From the NCBI GenBank assembly GCA_022865965.1, contig JALHTS010000121.1, positions 1 to 14,074 of the forward strand: a DNA stretch of 14,074 bases, written 5' to 3'. The notes beneath the pieces were generated by a model. It saw only the letters and a program-made list of their open reading frames with translations, searched no databases and was not told where the DNA came from. The stretch comes from Ignavibacteriaceae bacterium (lineage in GTDB: Bacteria > Bacteroidota > Ignavibacteria > Ignavibacteriales > Ignavibacteriaceae). This document shows, in pieces, positions 1 to 7,220 of the stretch. Each line of letters opens with the position of its first letter. Position 1 is the stretch's first letter. The position numbers and the translations under genes are program-made.

Positions 1-86
1 CCTTTTTTATCCTGGCAGAAAAAATTGGTAGTGATGAATATACCTATCATTAAAATAAATAGAAGTGATAAATTAATCTTTTTCAT
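1..86 (-). CDS. N-terminus of an exported protein, cut by the left edge
   Basis: Only the first 28 codons are in the window. They begin at an ATG at 86-84 and encode a lysine-containing N-terminus (MKKIN) followed by a hydrophobic run of about 18 residues ending in TTNFFCQDKK. This is a signal peptide; cleavage between Cys and Gln is plausible, and the residues before the Cys (NFF) do not make a good lipobox. A GAGG-type ribosome-binding site sits just upstream, and an ATG four codons earlier is in frame but would overlap that site. The start lies 73 nt downstream of the NYN-domain gene stop on the same strand, so the two could be cotranscribed. The mature domain is outside the window, so no function can be given. 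Confidence 0.6.
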   Translation of the reverse strand, partial: MKKINLSLLFILMIGIFITTNFFCQDKK

Positions 87-118
87 TTCATACCTCATAT
101 ACTTTAGTTAGTTAAAAC

Positions 119-145
119 TTACCAACATTTTCGGTTTATTCAATG
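119..145. repeat. Left copy of a direct repeat flanking the NYN gene
   Basis: A 27 nt stretch beginning TTACCAACATTTT matches 972-999 in the same orientation, with two substitutions and one single-base indel. The pair brackets the gene at 160-903. It looks like a dispersed repeat or an insertion scar; I do not recognise the family. Confidence 0.6.
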
Positions 146-159
146 CACCAGGTAATAAT

Positions 160-903
160 TTATTTGATTAAACTGGCGTACGCAACCAGCTTATCTTCAT
201 CATACTCTATTTTAATTTGCGAAAAACCATCAAGAAAGTGAGATAGTTTATCATAACCAAACTCTTTGTGATTAAACGCTGGATGTTCCTTCTTAATCAT
301 TATCCCAATAGTCGCGACATTTATTCTGCGATTCTCTTTCTTTAAAAATGAAAGGATACTGTTCTCTATCTGTTCGCTCACCTTCTTTTGCGGCGTCTGC
401 AATGTTTTAGATTCTTTAGGTTTAATTTTTGCCGGCTGATATTCTATCACTCCATCTGCAACATTCACCAAATCCCGTGATATAGATCCGGGAACTGCCA
501 TCAAAAAAGTGTTTTTGCCAAGTGATCTTAACTCATTCAGTAGTGGTATAAAATCACGATCTCCGGAAACCAATATTAATGTGTTTATGTTTTGATTTTG
601 CATAAACAGCTTCATTGCATGAACACAAATAAATGTATCAGCGCTGCTCTTTTCTGCACGGGATAATGGTGTAAAAACCGGCTGGATACCACTTGTCTGA
701 AGACTGTTAATTTGCCCATTGAAGCGCACCCAATCTCCAAATGCTTGTATAGATGCTATCCCTCCTTTTTTTTCACATAAACTTCTGATTATCATTAAAT
801 CTGGTTCTTCGCCATAATTATTAAGAGAAGAGTAATATATATTTTCAAAGTCAATAAATACTGCAATAGTATTTTGTATTGGTTTTTCAGTATGATTTTT
901 CAT
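160..903 (-). CDS. NYN-domain (LabA/DUF88-like) putative ribonuclease with C-terminal OST-HTH-like domain
   Basis: A 247-residue soluble protein. Residues about 12-155 form a NYN domain of the PIN-like nuclease fold. The first acidic motif is FIDFEN (Asp18), the middle acid is in SADTF (Asp89), and the third motif is SGDRD (Asp115, Asp117); together these give the acidic metal-binding site of the family. A Lys/Gln-rich linker (about 157-175) leads to residues 176-247, where the pattern FGYDKLSHFLDG resembles the OST-HTH/LOTUS RNA-binding fold. The combination is common in bacterial NYN proteins and suggests an RNase that binds structured RNA; the substrate is unknown. An AAGGAA site lies 7-12 nt before the ATG at 903. 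The gene sits between two direct repeats. No toxin-antitoxin partner or Cas genes are visible beside it. Confidence 0.88.
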   Translation of the reverse strand: MKNHTEKPIQNTIAVFIDFENIYYSSLNNYGEEPDLMIIRSLCEKKGGIASIQAFGDWVRFNGQINSLQTSGIQPVFTPLSRAEKSSADTFICVHAMKLFMQNQNINTLILVSGDRDFIPLLNELRSLGKNTFLMAVPGSISRDLVNVADGVIEYQPAKIKPKESKTLQTPQKKVSEQIENSILSFLKKENRRINVATIGIMIKKEHPAFNHKEFGYDKLSHFLDGFSQIKIEYDEDKLVAYASLIK

Positions 904-971
904 TGATATTTTCCTTTAATAAATTTTACCTGCTAAAATTAAGTCTGTTCAATTATATTTCTCTTTAAAAA

Positions 972-999
972 TTACCAACATTTTAGGTTTGTTCAAATG
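972..999. repeat. Right copy of the direct repeat flanking the NYN gene
   Basis: A 28 nt stretch beginning TTACCAACATTTT, same orientation as 119-145 and 853 nt away. Similarity extends weakly upstream (AAAACTT versus AAAAATT) and stops sharply after the shared ATG, so the repeat is short and bounded. Confidence 0.6.
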
Positions 1000-1062
1000 A
1001 GGCTGGGAGTTTTTAGCGGAGGTTTGGGAAAAGGATTTTTTTAAAGGAAAGAAGGCAGACTC

Positions 1063-1246
1063 GTGAAAACAAATTCGTCTAACGCTGACAAGCTTCTTGA
1101 TCAATAACCTGAAGATAGATATATTCATAATAAAAAAACTTTTAGACCTTGCAGATGTGAAGATAATCGATAAGTATTATGTGGATTTCAGGGTTGATGC
1201 AGTTCGGCGAGAATTGGATGAAATTAGTTCGGAAAGTTTTATTTGA
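1063..1246 (+). pseudogene. Possible decayed small ORF upstream of the membrane protein gene
   Basis: A GTG at 1063 with AAGG-like purines upstream opens a 14-codon reading frame that stops at 1105. A second frame is open from 1067 to a TGA at 1244-1246, and its last 29 codons (from a GTG at 1157) read VKIIDKYYVDFRVDAVRREL and onward, which has a natural charged-helix composition. Joining the two needs a frameshift between about 1090 and 1105. This could be one small broken gene, a genuine short GTG- or TTG-started peptide, or chance. No family is recognised. The rest of 904-1275 contains only the repeat at 972-999. Confidence 0.25.
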
Positions 1247-1275
1247 CTAATTAAACCATGAAGAAAGGTTGAGTC

Positions 1276-1944
1276 ATGGAAATATTCAAACTTATTGTAG
1301 AGCTGGTTTCGGCGATAATTTGGCCTTCGGTCATAATTTTAATCTTTTTTAAGTTGCGTAAAAATATTGTTAATGCAATAAGCAATCTTGAAGAACTCGT
1401 TATTGGAAAATTTTCGGCCAAACTGAGAACTGCAGAAAATCAATCTGATTCTGCGAAGAAATCTCCACCAGATATTTTAAAAGGACCGAAGCCTATTTCT
1501 GAACTGGAAAAATTACTTCACATCTTTAGTAAAAGCACTGTAACTGAAGTTGAAACATTTATAAAAATTAACTTAAAACTTGAGACTGAACCATTGAATG
1601 CGGATAGAGAAAAATCTTTATTATATTATTCTATATTACTGTTTATATCTAATAAATTTAATTGGATTTATCCTAGAATTTATGGAAGCCAAATTAAAAT
1701 ATTATTATTCTTAAATACAGTACAACAAGCCGAAATTGAATCCGTTCGAAGGTTTTATTTGGAGGCACAACATAAATATCTGGATTTTTATAAAAGCTAT
1801 ACTTTCGAGGAATATTTATCATTTTTAAAAACTAATTTACTTGTAGTAGTTGATGAAAATACTCAAGTTAGGATTACTGATTTTGGTAAAGATTTCATTT
1901 CTTTTTTAGTCAACACCAATTTGAATCTAGAATTAGCTTATTGA
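1276..1944 (+). CDS. Unrecognised protein with one N-terminal membrane segment
   Basis: A 222-residue protein I cannot assign to a family. Residues about 6-26 form one strongly hydrophobic helix with a Trp-Pro in the middle, followed by a basic stretch (KLRKN), which predicts a single membrane anchor with the bulk in the cytoplasm. A polar linker (about 52-72, Ser/Lys/Pro-rich) separates it from a mostly helical domain of about 150 residues. Near the C-terminus, the pattern FEEYLSFLKTNLLV then RITDFGKDFISFLV resembles the recognition and wing elements of a winged helix, as in proteins whose last helix follows an L-T-x-x-G motif; this is only a resemblance. The ATG at 1276 has AAAGG 7-11 nt upstream. 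It is isolated, with decayed sequence on both sides, and has no obvious partner gene. Confidence 0.7.
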   Translation: MEIFKLIVELVSAIIWPSVIILIFFKLRKNIVNAISNLEELVIGKFSAKLRTAENQSDSAKKSPPDILKGPKPISELEKLLHIFSKSTVTEVETFIKINLKLETEPLNADREKSLLYYSILLFISNKFNWIYPRIYGSQIKILLFLNTVQQAEIESVRRFYLEAQHKYLDFYKSYTFEEYLSFLKTNLLVVVDENTQVRITDFGKDFISFLVNTNLNLELAY

Positions 1945-1985
1945 AAAGTGTTACACTAAAATGCACCAGGATTATGCGACATAAA

Positions 1986-2018
1986 AAAAGCCTCAAAACG
2001 ATTTGTTTTAAAGCTTTT
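1986..2018 (-). terminator. Rho-independent terminator, related to the tRNA-Asp terminator
   Basis: Arms 1986-1999 and 2005-2018 enclose a 5 nt loop. Read as minus-strand RNA all 14 positions pair (two G-U wobbles), and a U-run follows (complement of the A-run 1983-1989). On the plus strand the two positions become C-A mismatches and no T-run follows, so it works on the minus strand. It may end the beta-lactamase-like gene that stops at 2161. Its outer part (ATAAAAAAA then CCTCAA) matches the tRNA-Asp terminator at 7083-7097. Confidence 0.65.
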
Positions 2019-2024
2019 CTAAGT

Positions 2025-2070
2025 GCGGGGCCGATCCCGATAAATCGGGACAAGCTGAGACTTCCCGACT
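2025..2070 (-). pseudogene. Fossil of a tRNA 3' end, probably tRNA-Asp, with an inserted palindrome
   Basis: Positions 2025-2034 (GCGGGGCCGA on the plus strand) are identical to the acceptor 3' strand of the tRNA-Asp at 7126-7200, and sit at the same distance from a terminator. The match then breaks at a palindrome (2035-2050) and appears to resume at 2056 with TGAGACT, against CGAGACT in the real tRNA. Nothing beyond the T-arm can be recovered. This looks like a truncated tRNA duplicate such as is left by integration or deletion at a tRNA gene; the short length of the match limits certainty. Confidence 0.45.
2035..2050. repeat. Perfect short palindrome TCCCGAT-AA-ATCGGGA
   Basis: Seven-base perfect arms with a 2 nt spacer, inserted in a tRNA-like sequence. 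The same core occurs at 7377-7391 within a pseudo-tRNA and in decayed form at 7239-7250. Confidence 0.75.
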
Positions 2071-2160
2071 ATTCAGTACTATCTCCAGCATGACAAGTAG
2101 GATTAGAAATTAAAAAACACTTTTTTTTGAAAATGAGATATAGTCGGATGCCTCAACTTT

Positions 2161-3228
2161 TTAATTATCAGGGAAATAAATACTTACAATTTGATGTGTA
2201 AAATCCAGAGTACTTGACTCTGGTCCTGCATTACGGTTTGTTAAAATTACTATTGTAAAATTCTTTTCGGGCATTCTGTAAATAATATTTCGGAATCCTC
2301 TTGTGCTGCCGGTATGATATACCGCTTTAGTATTGTAATATGTTTCCAAATGCCAGCCGTAACCATAAGGGAATTCTAGTCCTCCAGTAGTTGTGCCTTG
2401 AGTCCAGGATTCATCGAGGTATTTTTTATCGATTAGTTTATCTGTGTATAAAGCCTGATCCCATTTGTAAAGATCGTTTAATGATGAATAGATTCCGCCG
2501 TCCCCAAGTACAGCGCTTGTGATACTTTGATCGGTGAATTCTATTACACTATCACTGATAGTATAACCGTAAGCTCTGTTTTTAACTTCGTTTATAAAAT
2601 TCTCAAATGCTACAGTATTTTCCATTTCGAGAGGTTGAAAAATATTATCCTTTAGAAAATCACGAAACGGCTTTCCGGATATTTTTTCTACAGTTAGTGC
2701 AAGCAGTGCATAACCGGTATTGCTGTATCGATGCTGATTGCCAGGTTCGAAATAGGTTGAATCTGTCTGCATCATCAAATCAAGAACGTCTTTATCCTTT
2801 AATTGCACTGTCACAGTATCGGAAATCATATCTTCGTAGTCGATTAATCCCGATGTATGCTGAAGCAGATTTTTAATTGTGATTTTATTCCCGTATTTAG
2901 GATAATCGGGAAATATCTCTTCAAGAGTCGCTTCTATTTTTAGCTCTCCCCTTTCAATCAACATTAGAATAGACATTGCTGTAAACTGCTTAGTAACTGA
3001 TGCGAGTCTGAAATTAGTTGCTTCGGTAACGAACTGATTTTTTTCAACCTTTGCGAGCCCGTAACCTTTTTGAAATACAATCTCTCCGTTCTTCATAACC
3101 ATTACTGCGGCTCCGGGCACATCCGATTTATTATAATCATTAAATATCTTATCGATCTTTTCTTCATCGTTCATTGTGCATCCAGTAATTAGAATTATTG
3201 AAAAACTAAAAATTAAAAAAGTTTTCAT
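2161..3228 (-). CDS. Serine hydrolase lipoprotein of the beta-lactamase (class C/esterase) fold
   Basis: A 355-residue protein with a lipoprotein signal: basic start, hydrophobic core and the lipobox LITGC with Cys17, so it should be membrane-anchored outside the cytoplasm. The catalytic motifs of the family are present: SVTK (Ser77 nucleophile, Lys80), YSN (Tyr168-Asn170) and HTGSTRG (305-311) in place of KTG. The HxG form and the overall length are typical of class C-like esterases, D-aminopeptidases and penicillin-binding-protein relatives rather than true AmpC resistance enzymes, so the substrate (peptide, ester or cell-wall fragment) cannot be named. The ATG at 3228 has only a weak GAGAAA-type site upstream. 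It is monocistronic here; the terminator at 1986-2018 lies about 140 nt beyond its stop. Confidence 0.88.
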   Translation of the reverse strand: MKTFLIFSFSIILITGCTMNDEEKIDKIFNDYNKSDVPGAAVMVMKNGEIVFQKGYGLAKVEKNQFVTEATNFRLASVTKQFTAMSILMLIERGELKIEATLEEIFPDYPKYGNKITIKNLLQHTSGLIDYEDMISDTVTVQLKDKDVLDLMMQTDSTYFEPGNQHRYSNTGYALLALTVEKISGKPFRDFLKDNIFQPLEMENTVAFENFINEVKNRAYGYTISDSVIEFTDQSITSAVLGDGGIYSSLNDLYKWDQALYTDKLIDKKYLDESWTQGTTTGGLEFPYGYGWHLETYYNTKAVYHTGSTRGFRNIIYRMPEKNFTIVILTNRNAGPESSTLDFTHQIVSIYFPDN

Positions 3229-3362
3229 TTTATATTTTCTCGCATTTAATTGTTCTCTCCATTCTCAAATGCAAAATAAGAAAGATTATAAATAAGATTA
3301 TTAACTTCTCAAAAAGGATTGGAGATTTCAATCAGACTAAAATCTGTTGCAACCCGGAGTCG

Positions 3363-3521
3363 ATCTGCTGTCGACGCATTTTGACCTCCATAATGAAGAG
3401 ATAGTTAGGTGCCTCTCTTTATGTAGTCAAAGAATTACTAGGCCACGAAAATATTAAAACTACTCAGGTGTACAGCCACCTAACTCAAAGCAGTTTGTCA
3501 AATGCTATCAGCATATTATAA
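3363..3521 (+). pseudogene. C-terminal remnant of a tyrosine recombinase/integrase, with internal stop
   Basis: One frame carries the end of the catalytic domain: LGASLYVVKELLGHENIKTT, then QVYSHL, ending at TAA 3519-3521. The LGH histidine is at 3444-3446 and the nucleophilic Tyr codon at 3471-3473. Upstream in the same frame, CRRILTSI lines up with the usual LRHTFASHL box, but the catalytic-box residues are changed and a TAG at 3402-3404 interrupts the frame. No N-terminal or core-binding domain precedes it: the DNA from 3229 to about 3362 has no coding signal. This is the last 50 or so codons of a decayed XerC/D- or phage-integrase-like gene, not an active enzyme. Confidence 0.85.
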
Positions 3522-3525
3522 AAAA

Positions 3526-3546
3526 AGGCGATTCATAGAATCGCCT
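3526..3546 (-). terminator. Rho-independent terminator of the T9SS protein gene
   Basis: A perfect 9 bp stem (AGGCGATTC / GAATCGCCT) with a 3 nt loop. On the minus strand it is followed by a run of six or more T (complement of 3521-3526), 31 nt after the stop of the gene at 3577-6747. The T-run overlaps the stop codon of the recombinase remnant on the other strand. Confidence 0.85.
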
Positions 3547-3576
3547 CATTGAACATTTATCATTCAACATTGAACA

Positions 3577-6500
3577 TTACTTTAATAGTATCATCTTCTT
3601 TGTTTCTACGAAAGAACCAGCTCGCAATTTATAGAAGTAAATTCCAGAAGATAGGTTTGAAGCATCAAACTCAACTTCATATCTTCCTGCGGATTTGTAT
3701 TCATCTACAAGAGTTACAACCTCATTACCAAGCACATCGTAAATTTTTAATGTTTGCCAACTACCAACTGGTGACTGCCAACTGATTCTTGTACTCGGAT
3801 TAAACGGATTGGGGTAATTCTGGAATGCTTTATAACTATCTGGTATAATGTCTTTTAATACCTCAATTCCTGTCAATTTTTCTGTGGTAAATTTGAATGT
3901 ACTACTTGTATCACTAGTATTAGTTGAATTATTCAGTGCAGTTACTCTCCAGAAATAATTGGAATCATTTTGCAATCCGGTTATTATATGTGAGGTGTTA
4001 GTAAGAGTATCTTCATCAAAAATAATTGTACCTGCAAAATCATATTGAGTATTAACTTCTAATTTGTATTTATCTGCTCCCGCTACTGCCGACCAACTTA
4101 GTGTCGGAATTAAACTAACATCTGTAGAATTATTTTCTGGTAAAATAAGTGTCGTGGTTGATAACTTTGTTGTAAAACTATAAACTGTTGATGTATTTGT
4201 TTTTAATAATACGTTACTTCTTGCTGTTACTCTCCAGTAATAAGTCGTATTATTTGATAGCCCGCTTATTGCCTGAAAAGTGTCGGCTATTGCTGCATTA
4301 TCAAATACTATTGTCCCAGTAAAATCCGATTCTGTGTTTACTTCCAATCTATACGTACTGGCTCCGGTTGTTTTATCCCAACTTAATGTCGGTGATGTCG
4401 ATACAGCTGTAGCTCCGTCTGATACCGAAGACAAAACTGATTGGTTAGTCGTAAAATCAAATGTACTGCTGGTATCACTTGAGTTCCCTGAATTATTCAA
4501 TGCCGTTACTCTCCAATAATATTTAGTATTGTCTGTTAATCCTCCGATCTGTTTAGAAGATAAGCCTACTGTATCGCCATCAAAAATAATTATGCCTGCA
4601 AAATCATATTGAGTATTAACTTCTAATTTGTATTTATCTGCTCCCGCTACTGCCGACCAGCTTAGTGACGGAATTAAACTAACATCCGTAGAATTATTTT
4701 CTGGTAAAATAAGTGTCGTGGTTGATAACTTTGTTGTAAAACTAAATGTACTGCTGGTATCACTTGAATAACCTGAATTATTTAGTGCAGTTACTCTCCA
4801 GAAATAATTAATATCATTTAACAGACCGGTTATGGTATGTGCGGTGTCAGTAAGTGTATCTTCATCAAAAACAATTATTCCTAGAAAATCAGTTTGGGTG
4901 TTTACTTCTAATCTGTATTTGTCTGCTCCTGATACAGCCGTCCAGCTAAGAGTTGGGGTTATACTTATTCCTTTTGTATTATTTGAAGGTGAAGAAAGTA
5001 TTGGTGTTTGGAAAAGTGACGTACCGCTTGGGTTTTGCCAGACTAAATAAGGATAACCATCGTTAATTCCATCTCCCATATTCCAAATTTCTGGATTCCA
5101 CCCCGCATCAAGAAATGTTGAATTTGTTTTCATCTCTGCTGTAGTTTTTCCCGTGCCACCAGCGCTAGTTAGTTGTCCTGAAGTTTCGGTATCCCAAAAA
5201 CTATTGGTAATGGATGCATTCCAATTATATCCCACCAGCCCGCCCACAGTGCCGGCATTTCCCGATACGCTACCTGTACTGTAGCAATTACTCACGGTGG
5301 AACCAGTATAGTTATATCCCACTAGCCCGCCGATGGTAGTTTCACCACTCACGCTGGCTCTACTGTAACAATTAATAATTGTGGAAGAATAAGTAATTCC
5401 AACTAATGAACCGATAATAAAGCTACCCGATATACTGCCTGAACTATAACAGTTCATAACAGTGGTATTTTCAATCGTTCCCCCTATAGCACCAACCTTT
5501 CTGTATGTGGTTATATTTACATTTGTCACACCTAGATTTGAAAAAGTTGCCCCATTGGTATATCCAAATAATCCTTGATGATCAGTACCTCCTCGATTAA
5601 TGTACAATCCATCTATTAAATGCCCATTGCCATTATAAGAACCATTAAATTTTGTTGCTTCATTTCCTATTGGTATCCAACCTCCTCCACTCCAGCTCGA
5701 AGTGGATGAAGCATCAATGTCCGCAATTTGAATATAATGTTTGTTCCATCTTGAATTATCTACTGCAATCCAGTATAGATTTTCTAAAGTAGCAATTTGA
5801 TAAGGATTTTCAATAGAACCATCGCCTGCAGAAGGTGGGAAAGGTGCTGGTGGAAGACTCTGCCATCTAAGAACTGGATATCCATTATTAGTATAAGTTA
5901 TTATTTCCCAAACTGTTGCAAAATCCCAACCTGCGTCTGTAAATGTTGCTTGAGTTTTCATCTCTGCAGTGGTTTTACCTATTCCTCCATCACTGATGGT
6001 TAATCCCGAAGTTTCAATGTCCCAAAAGCTGTTGCTCACGGTTGACTCATAATTATACCCTATTAAACCACCAGTAGATCCCCCTTGTGCTGTGCCAGTA
6101 CTGTAACAGTTACTTACACTTGACCAGGCGTTTTCTCCAATTAGACCACCATTGCTCCAATAACCTGATACATTGGCTCTGCTATAGCAATCGCTTATTG
6201 TGGAATACCTGTTGTTTCCAACCAAACCACCTATGAAGTTAGAAGTACCCGCCAGGATTCCAGTGCTGAAACATAATTTCACCGTGCTATTATTGTCAGT
6301 ACACCCAACGACAGCACCTATTCGAAGGTATCCGCTTATGTTTACATTTGTCACTCCCACTTTCAAAATTGTAGCTCCGCCAGTTGCACCAAATAATCCC
6401 AGAAACTGTACATCAGGACGATTAATATATAATGAATCAATAATATGTCCATTACCATCATAGACACCGCTAAATTTATTAGTCCAATTGCCAATAGGTG

Positions 6501-6747
6501 TCCATCCATAATAACCTCCTGCACCATTTGAAAACCAATTTGCTGTTTCTGACGCATCAATATTTGAGGTTTGAATGTAATGATATCCCCATCTGGAACT
6601 GTTTTCAGCAATCCAGTACAGATTATCTAATGTAGCAATTTGGTATGGCGCTCCACTTGTACCATCCCCTGCAGATGGAGCAGTTGCCGTTTGTCCAAAT
6701 AACATCTGGGAGATTAAGCAGATAACAATCAGTAATAACTTTTTCAT
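3577..6747 (-). CDS. Large T9SS-secreted surface protein with GLUG repeats and four FnIII-like domains
   Basis: A 1056-residue exported protein. Residues 1-19 are a signal peptide ending LFGQ. Two homologous blocks follow (about 22-300 and 304-575). Each starts with GDG...PYQIATL-NLYWIA and runs through repeated GLUG-type motifs such as VGGLVGYN and SNCYSTGSVSG, then closes with FWD-ETSG and KTTAEMKT; these predict a beta-solenoid. Four FnIII-like repeats of about 94 residues follow (about 580-953), each with LSW near the start and YYWRVTALNN or a variant. From about 966 is a T9SS type A sorting domain with NYPNPFNPSTRISW, LKIYDVLGNEV and a final KKMILLK. Such proteins are exported by PorU-type T9SS and anchored to or released from the cell surface; an adhesin role is likely but unproven. 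An AAGGAAG site precedes the ATG, and a strong terminator follows. Two FnIII repeats are almost identical at DNA level. Confidence 0.9.
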   Translation of the reverse strand: MKKLLLIVICLISQMLFGQTATAPSAGDGTSGAPYQIATLDNLYWIAENSSRWGYHYIQTSNIDASETANWFSNGAGGYYGWTPIGNWTNKFSGVYDGNGHIIDSLYINRPDVQFLGLFGATGGATILKVGVTNVNISGYLRIGAVVGCTDNNSTVKLCFSTGILAGTSNFIGGLVGNNRYSTISDCYSRANVSGYWSNGGLIGENAWSSVSNCYSTGTAQGGSTGGLIGYNYESTVSNSFWDIETSGLTISDGGIGKTTAEMKTQATFTDAGWDFATVWEIITYTNNGYPVLRWQSLPPAPFPPSAGDGSIENPYQIATLENLYWIAVDNSRWNKHYIQIADIDASSTSSWSGGGWIPIGNEATKFNGSYNGNGHLIDGLYINRGGTDHQGLFGYTNGATFSNLGVTNVNITTYRKVGAIGGTIENTTVMNCYSSGSISGSFIIGSLVGITYSSTIINCYSRASVSGETTIGGLVGYNYTGSTVSNCYSTGSVSGNAGTVGGLVGYNWNASITNSFWDTETSGQLTSAGGTGKTTAEMKTNSTFLDAGWNPEIWNMGDGINDGYPYLVWQNPSGTSLFQTPILSSPSNNTKGISITPTLSWTAVSGADKYRLEVNTQTDFLGIIVFDEDTLTDTAHTITGLLNDINYFWRVTALNNSGYSSDTSSTFSFTTKLSTTTLILPENNSTDVSLIPSLSWSAVAGADKYKLEVNTQYDFAGIIIFDGDTVGLSSKQIGGLTDNTKYYWRVTALNNSGNSSDTSSTFDFTTNQSVLSSVSDGATAVSTSPTLSWDKTTGASTYRLEVNTESDFTGTIVFDNAAIADTFQAISGLSNNTTYYWRVTARSNVLLKTNTSTVYSFTTKLSTTTLILPENNSTDVSLIPTLSWSAVAGADKYKLEVNTQYDFAGTIIFDEDTLTNTSHIITGLQNDSNYFWRVTALNNSTNTSDTSSTFKFTTEKLTGIEVLKDIIPDSYKAFQNYPNPFNPSTRISWQSPVGSWQTLKIYDVLGNEVVTLVDEYKSAGRYEVEFDASNLSSGIYFYKLRAGSFVETKKMILLK
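4016..4180 (-). repeat. 165 bp intragenic repeat, copy A (fourth FnIII-like domain)
   Basis: Matches 4580-4744 with only a handful of substitutions over 165 bp, at an exact offset of 564 nt (188 codons). It covers the end of one FnIII-like repeat and the start of the next, including KLSTTTLILPENNSTDVSLI. The other FnIII repeats of the protein are much more diverged, so this is a recent duplication or conversion within the gene. Confidence 0.85.
4580..4744 (-). repeat. 165 bp intragenic repeat, copy B (second FnIII-like domain)
   Basis: Partner of 4016-4180. The shared block ends abruptly at GTAAAACTA; beyond it the two copies diverge (TAAACTG versus AATGTAC), which places the duplication or conversion boundary. 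Confidence 0.85.
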
Positions 6748-7087
6748 TTTTCTTCCTTAAAATTATAATTAGTCTATCAAGTATTATTTCTTCAATAATG
6801 TTTTTAAATCGTATTAAATATTCAAGGATATGAATACTTCGAAATCTTGGTTTAAGTAATTCCCTTCACTTTGTTACAACGTAGCAACTATTATGCTAAT
6901 AAATAAGTTTCTATCTTAAGCTATTTTTGTAATGATTCTTTATAATTCAATATTTAATACTATTTTTTTTGTGATTATTGTAATTTTTACAAGGTAAGCT
7001 TTTATCCCTTTATGAATGAAGTTAAATATTTTTAATGTGCATACTTTATATATACATGCCACATTTTTTCATCTTTTCATATATAAA
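6748..7087. other. Gene-free AT-rich interval between the T9SS gene and the tRNA terminator
   Basis: This 340 bp stretch has no open frame with coding character on either strand. It is strongly AT-rich with many stops. It must hold the promoter and leader of the minus-strand T9SS gene, whose AAGGAAG ribosome-binding site is at about 6753-6759, but I cannot point to -35 and -10 elements with confidence. No repeat from elsewhere in the window recurs here. Confidence 0.5.
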
Positions 7088-7118
7088 AAAACCTCAATAT
7101 GGTTTATATTGAGGTTTT
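7088..7118 (-). terminator. Rho-independent terminator of tRNA-Asp
   Basis: A perfect 13 bp stem (7088-7100 with 7106-7118) around a 5 nt loop; on the minus strand the 3' arm ends in a run of seven T. It starts 7 nt after the tRNA 3' end, as expected for a tRNA transcript terminator. Confidence 0.9.
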
Positions 7119-7125
7119 AAGAGCG

Positions 7126-7200
7126 CGGGGCCGACGAGACTCGAACTCGCGACCTCCTGCGTGACAGGCAGGCGTTCTAACCAAACTGAACTACGACCCC
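7126..7200 (-). tRNA. trnD: tRNA-Asp (anticodon GUC)
   Basis: The minus strand folds as a complete cloverleaf of 75 nt including the discriminator. The acceptor stem GGGGTCG pairs with CGGCCCC (one G-T wobble). The anticodon stem CCTGC/GCAGG encloses CTGTCAC, giving anticodon GTC for aspartate. The T-arm contains GTTCGAGTC, and the discriminator is G, as is standard for tRNA-Asp. CCA is not encoded (the next bases are CGC), so it must be added by the CCA-adding enzyme. Upstream on the same strand lie two degenerate tRNA-Asp copies that would be in its primary transcript if the promoter lies before them. Confidence 0.95.
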
Positions 7201-7220
7201 GTATATATGCTATTTCTTTC

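Noticed and set aside
1018..1050. Short frame beginning MRLGVFSGG after the right direct repeat (ATG at 997)
   Set aside because: It is only 15 codons before a stop, with no ribosome-binding site; too short to support as a gene.
142..1969. An 11-base match, AATGCACCAGG, at 142-152 and 1959-1969, possibly the edges of one mobile unit
   Set aside because: Many 11-base matches are expected by chance in 14 kb, and the surrounding bases do not continue the match.
2607..2876. Plus-strand open frame of 89 codons within the beta-lactamase-like gene
   Set aside because: Antisense shadow of a gene with clear motifs; composition is unlike a real protein and no ribosome-binding site is present.
2161..3228. 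Reading the serine hydrolase as an antibiotic-resistance AmpC beta-lactamase
   Set aside because: It is a lipoprotein with HTG in place of KTG and has the general esterase/peptidase layout; resistance activity is not supported by sequence alone.
3549..3785. Plus-strand 78-codon frame over the 3' end of the T9SS gene
   Set aside because: It is antisense to the conserved sorting domain and begins next to the minus-strand terminator.
4280..6611. Several open frames of 68-87 codons inside the T9SS protein gene, on both strands
   Set aside because: They are shadows of the repetitive Ser/Thr/Asn-rich coding sequence and carry no independent signal.
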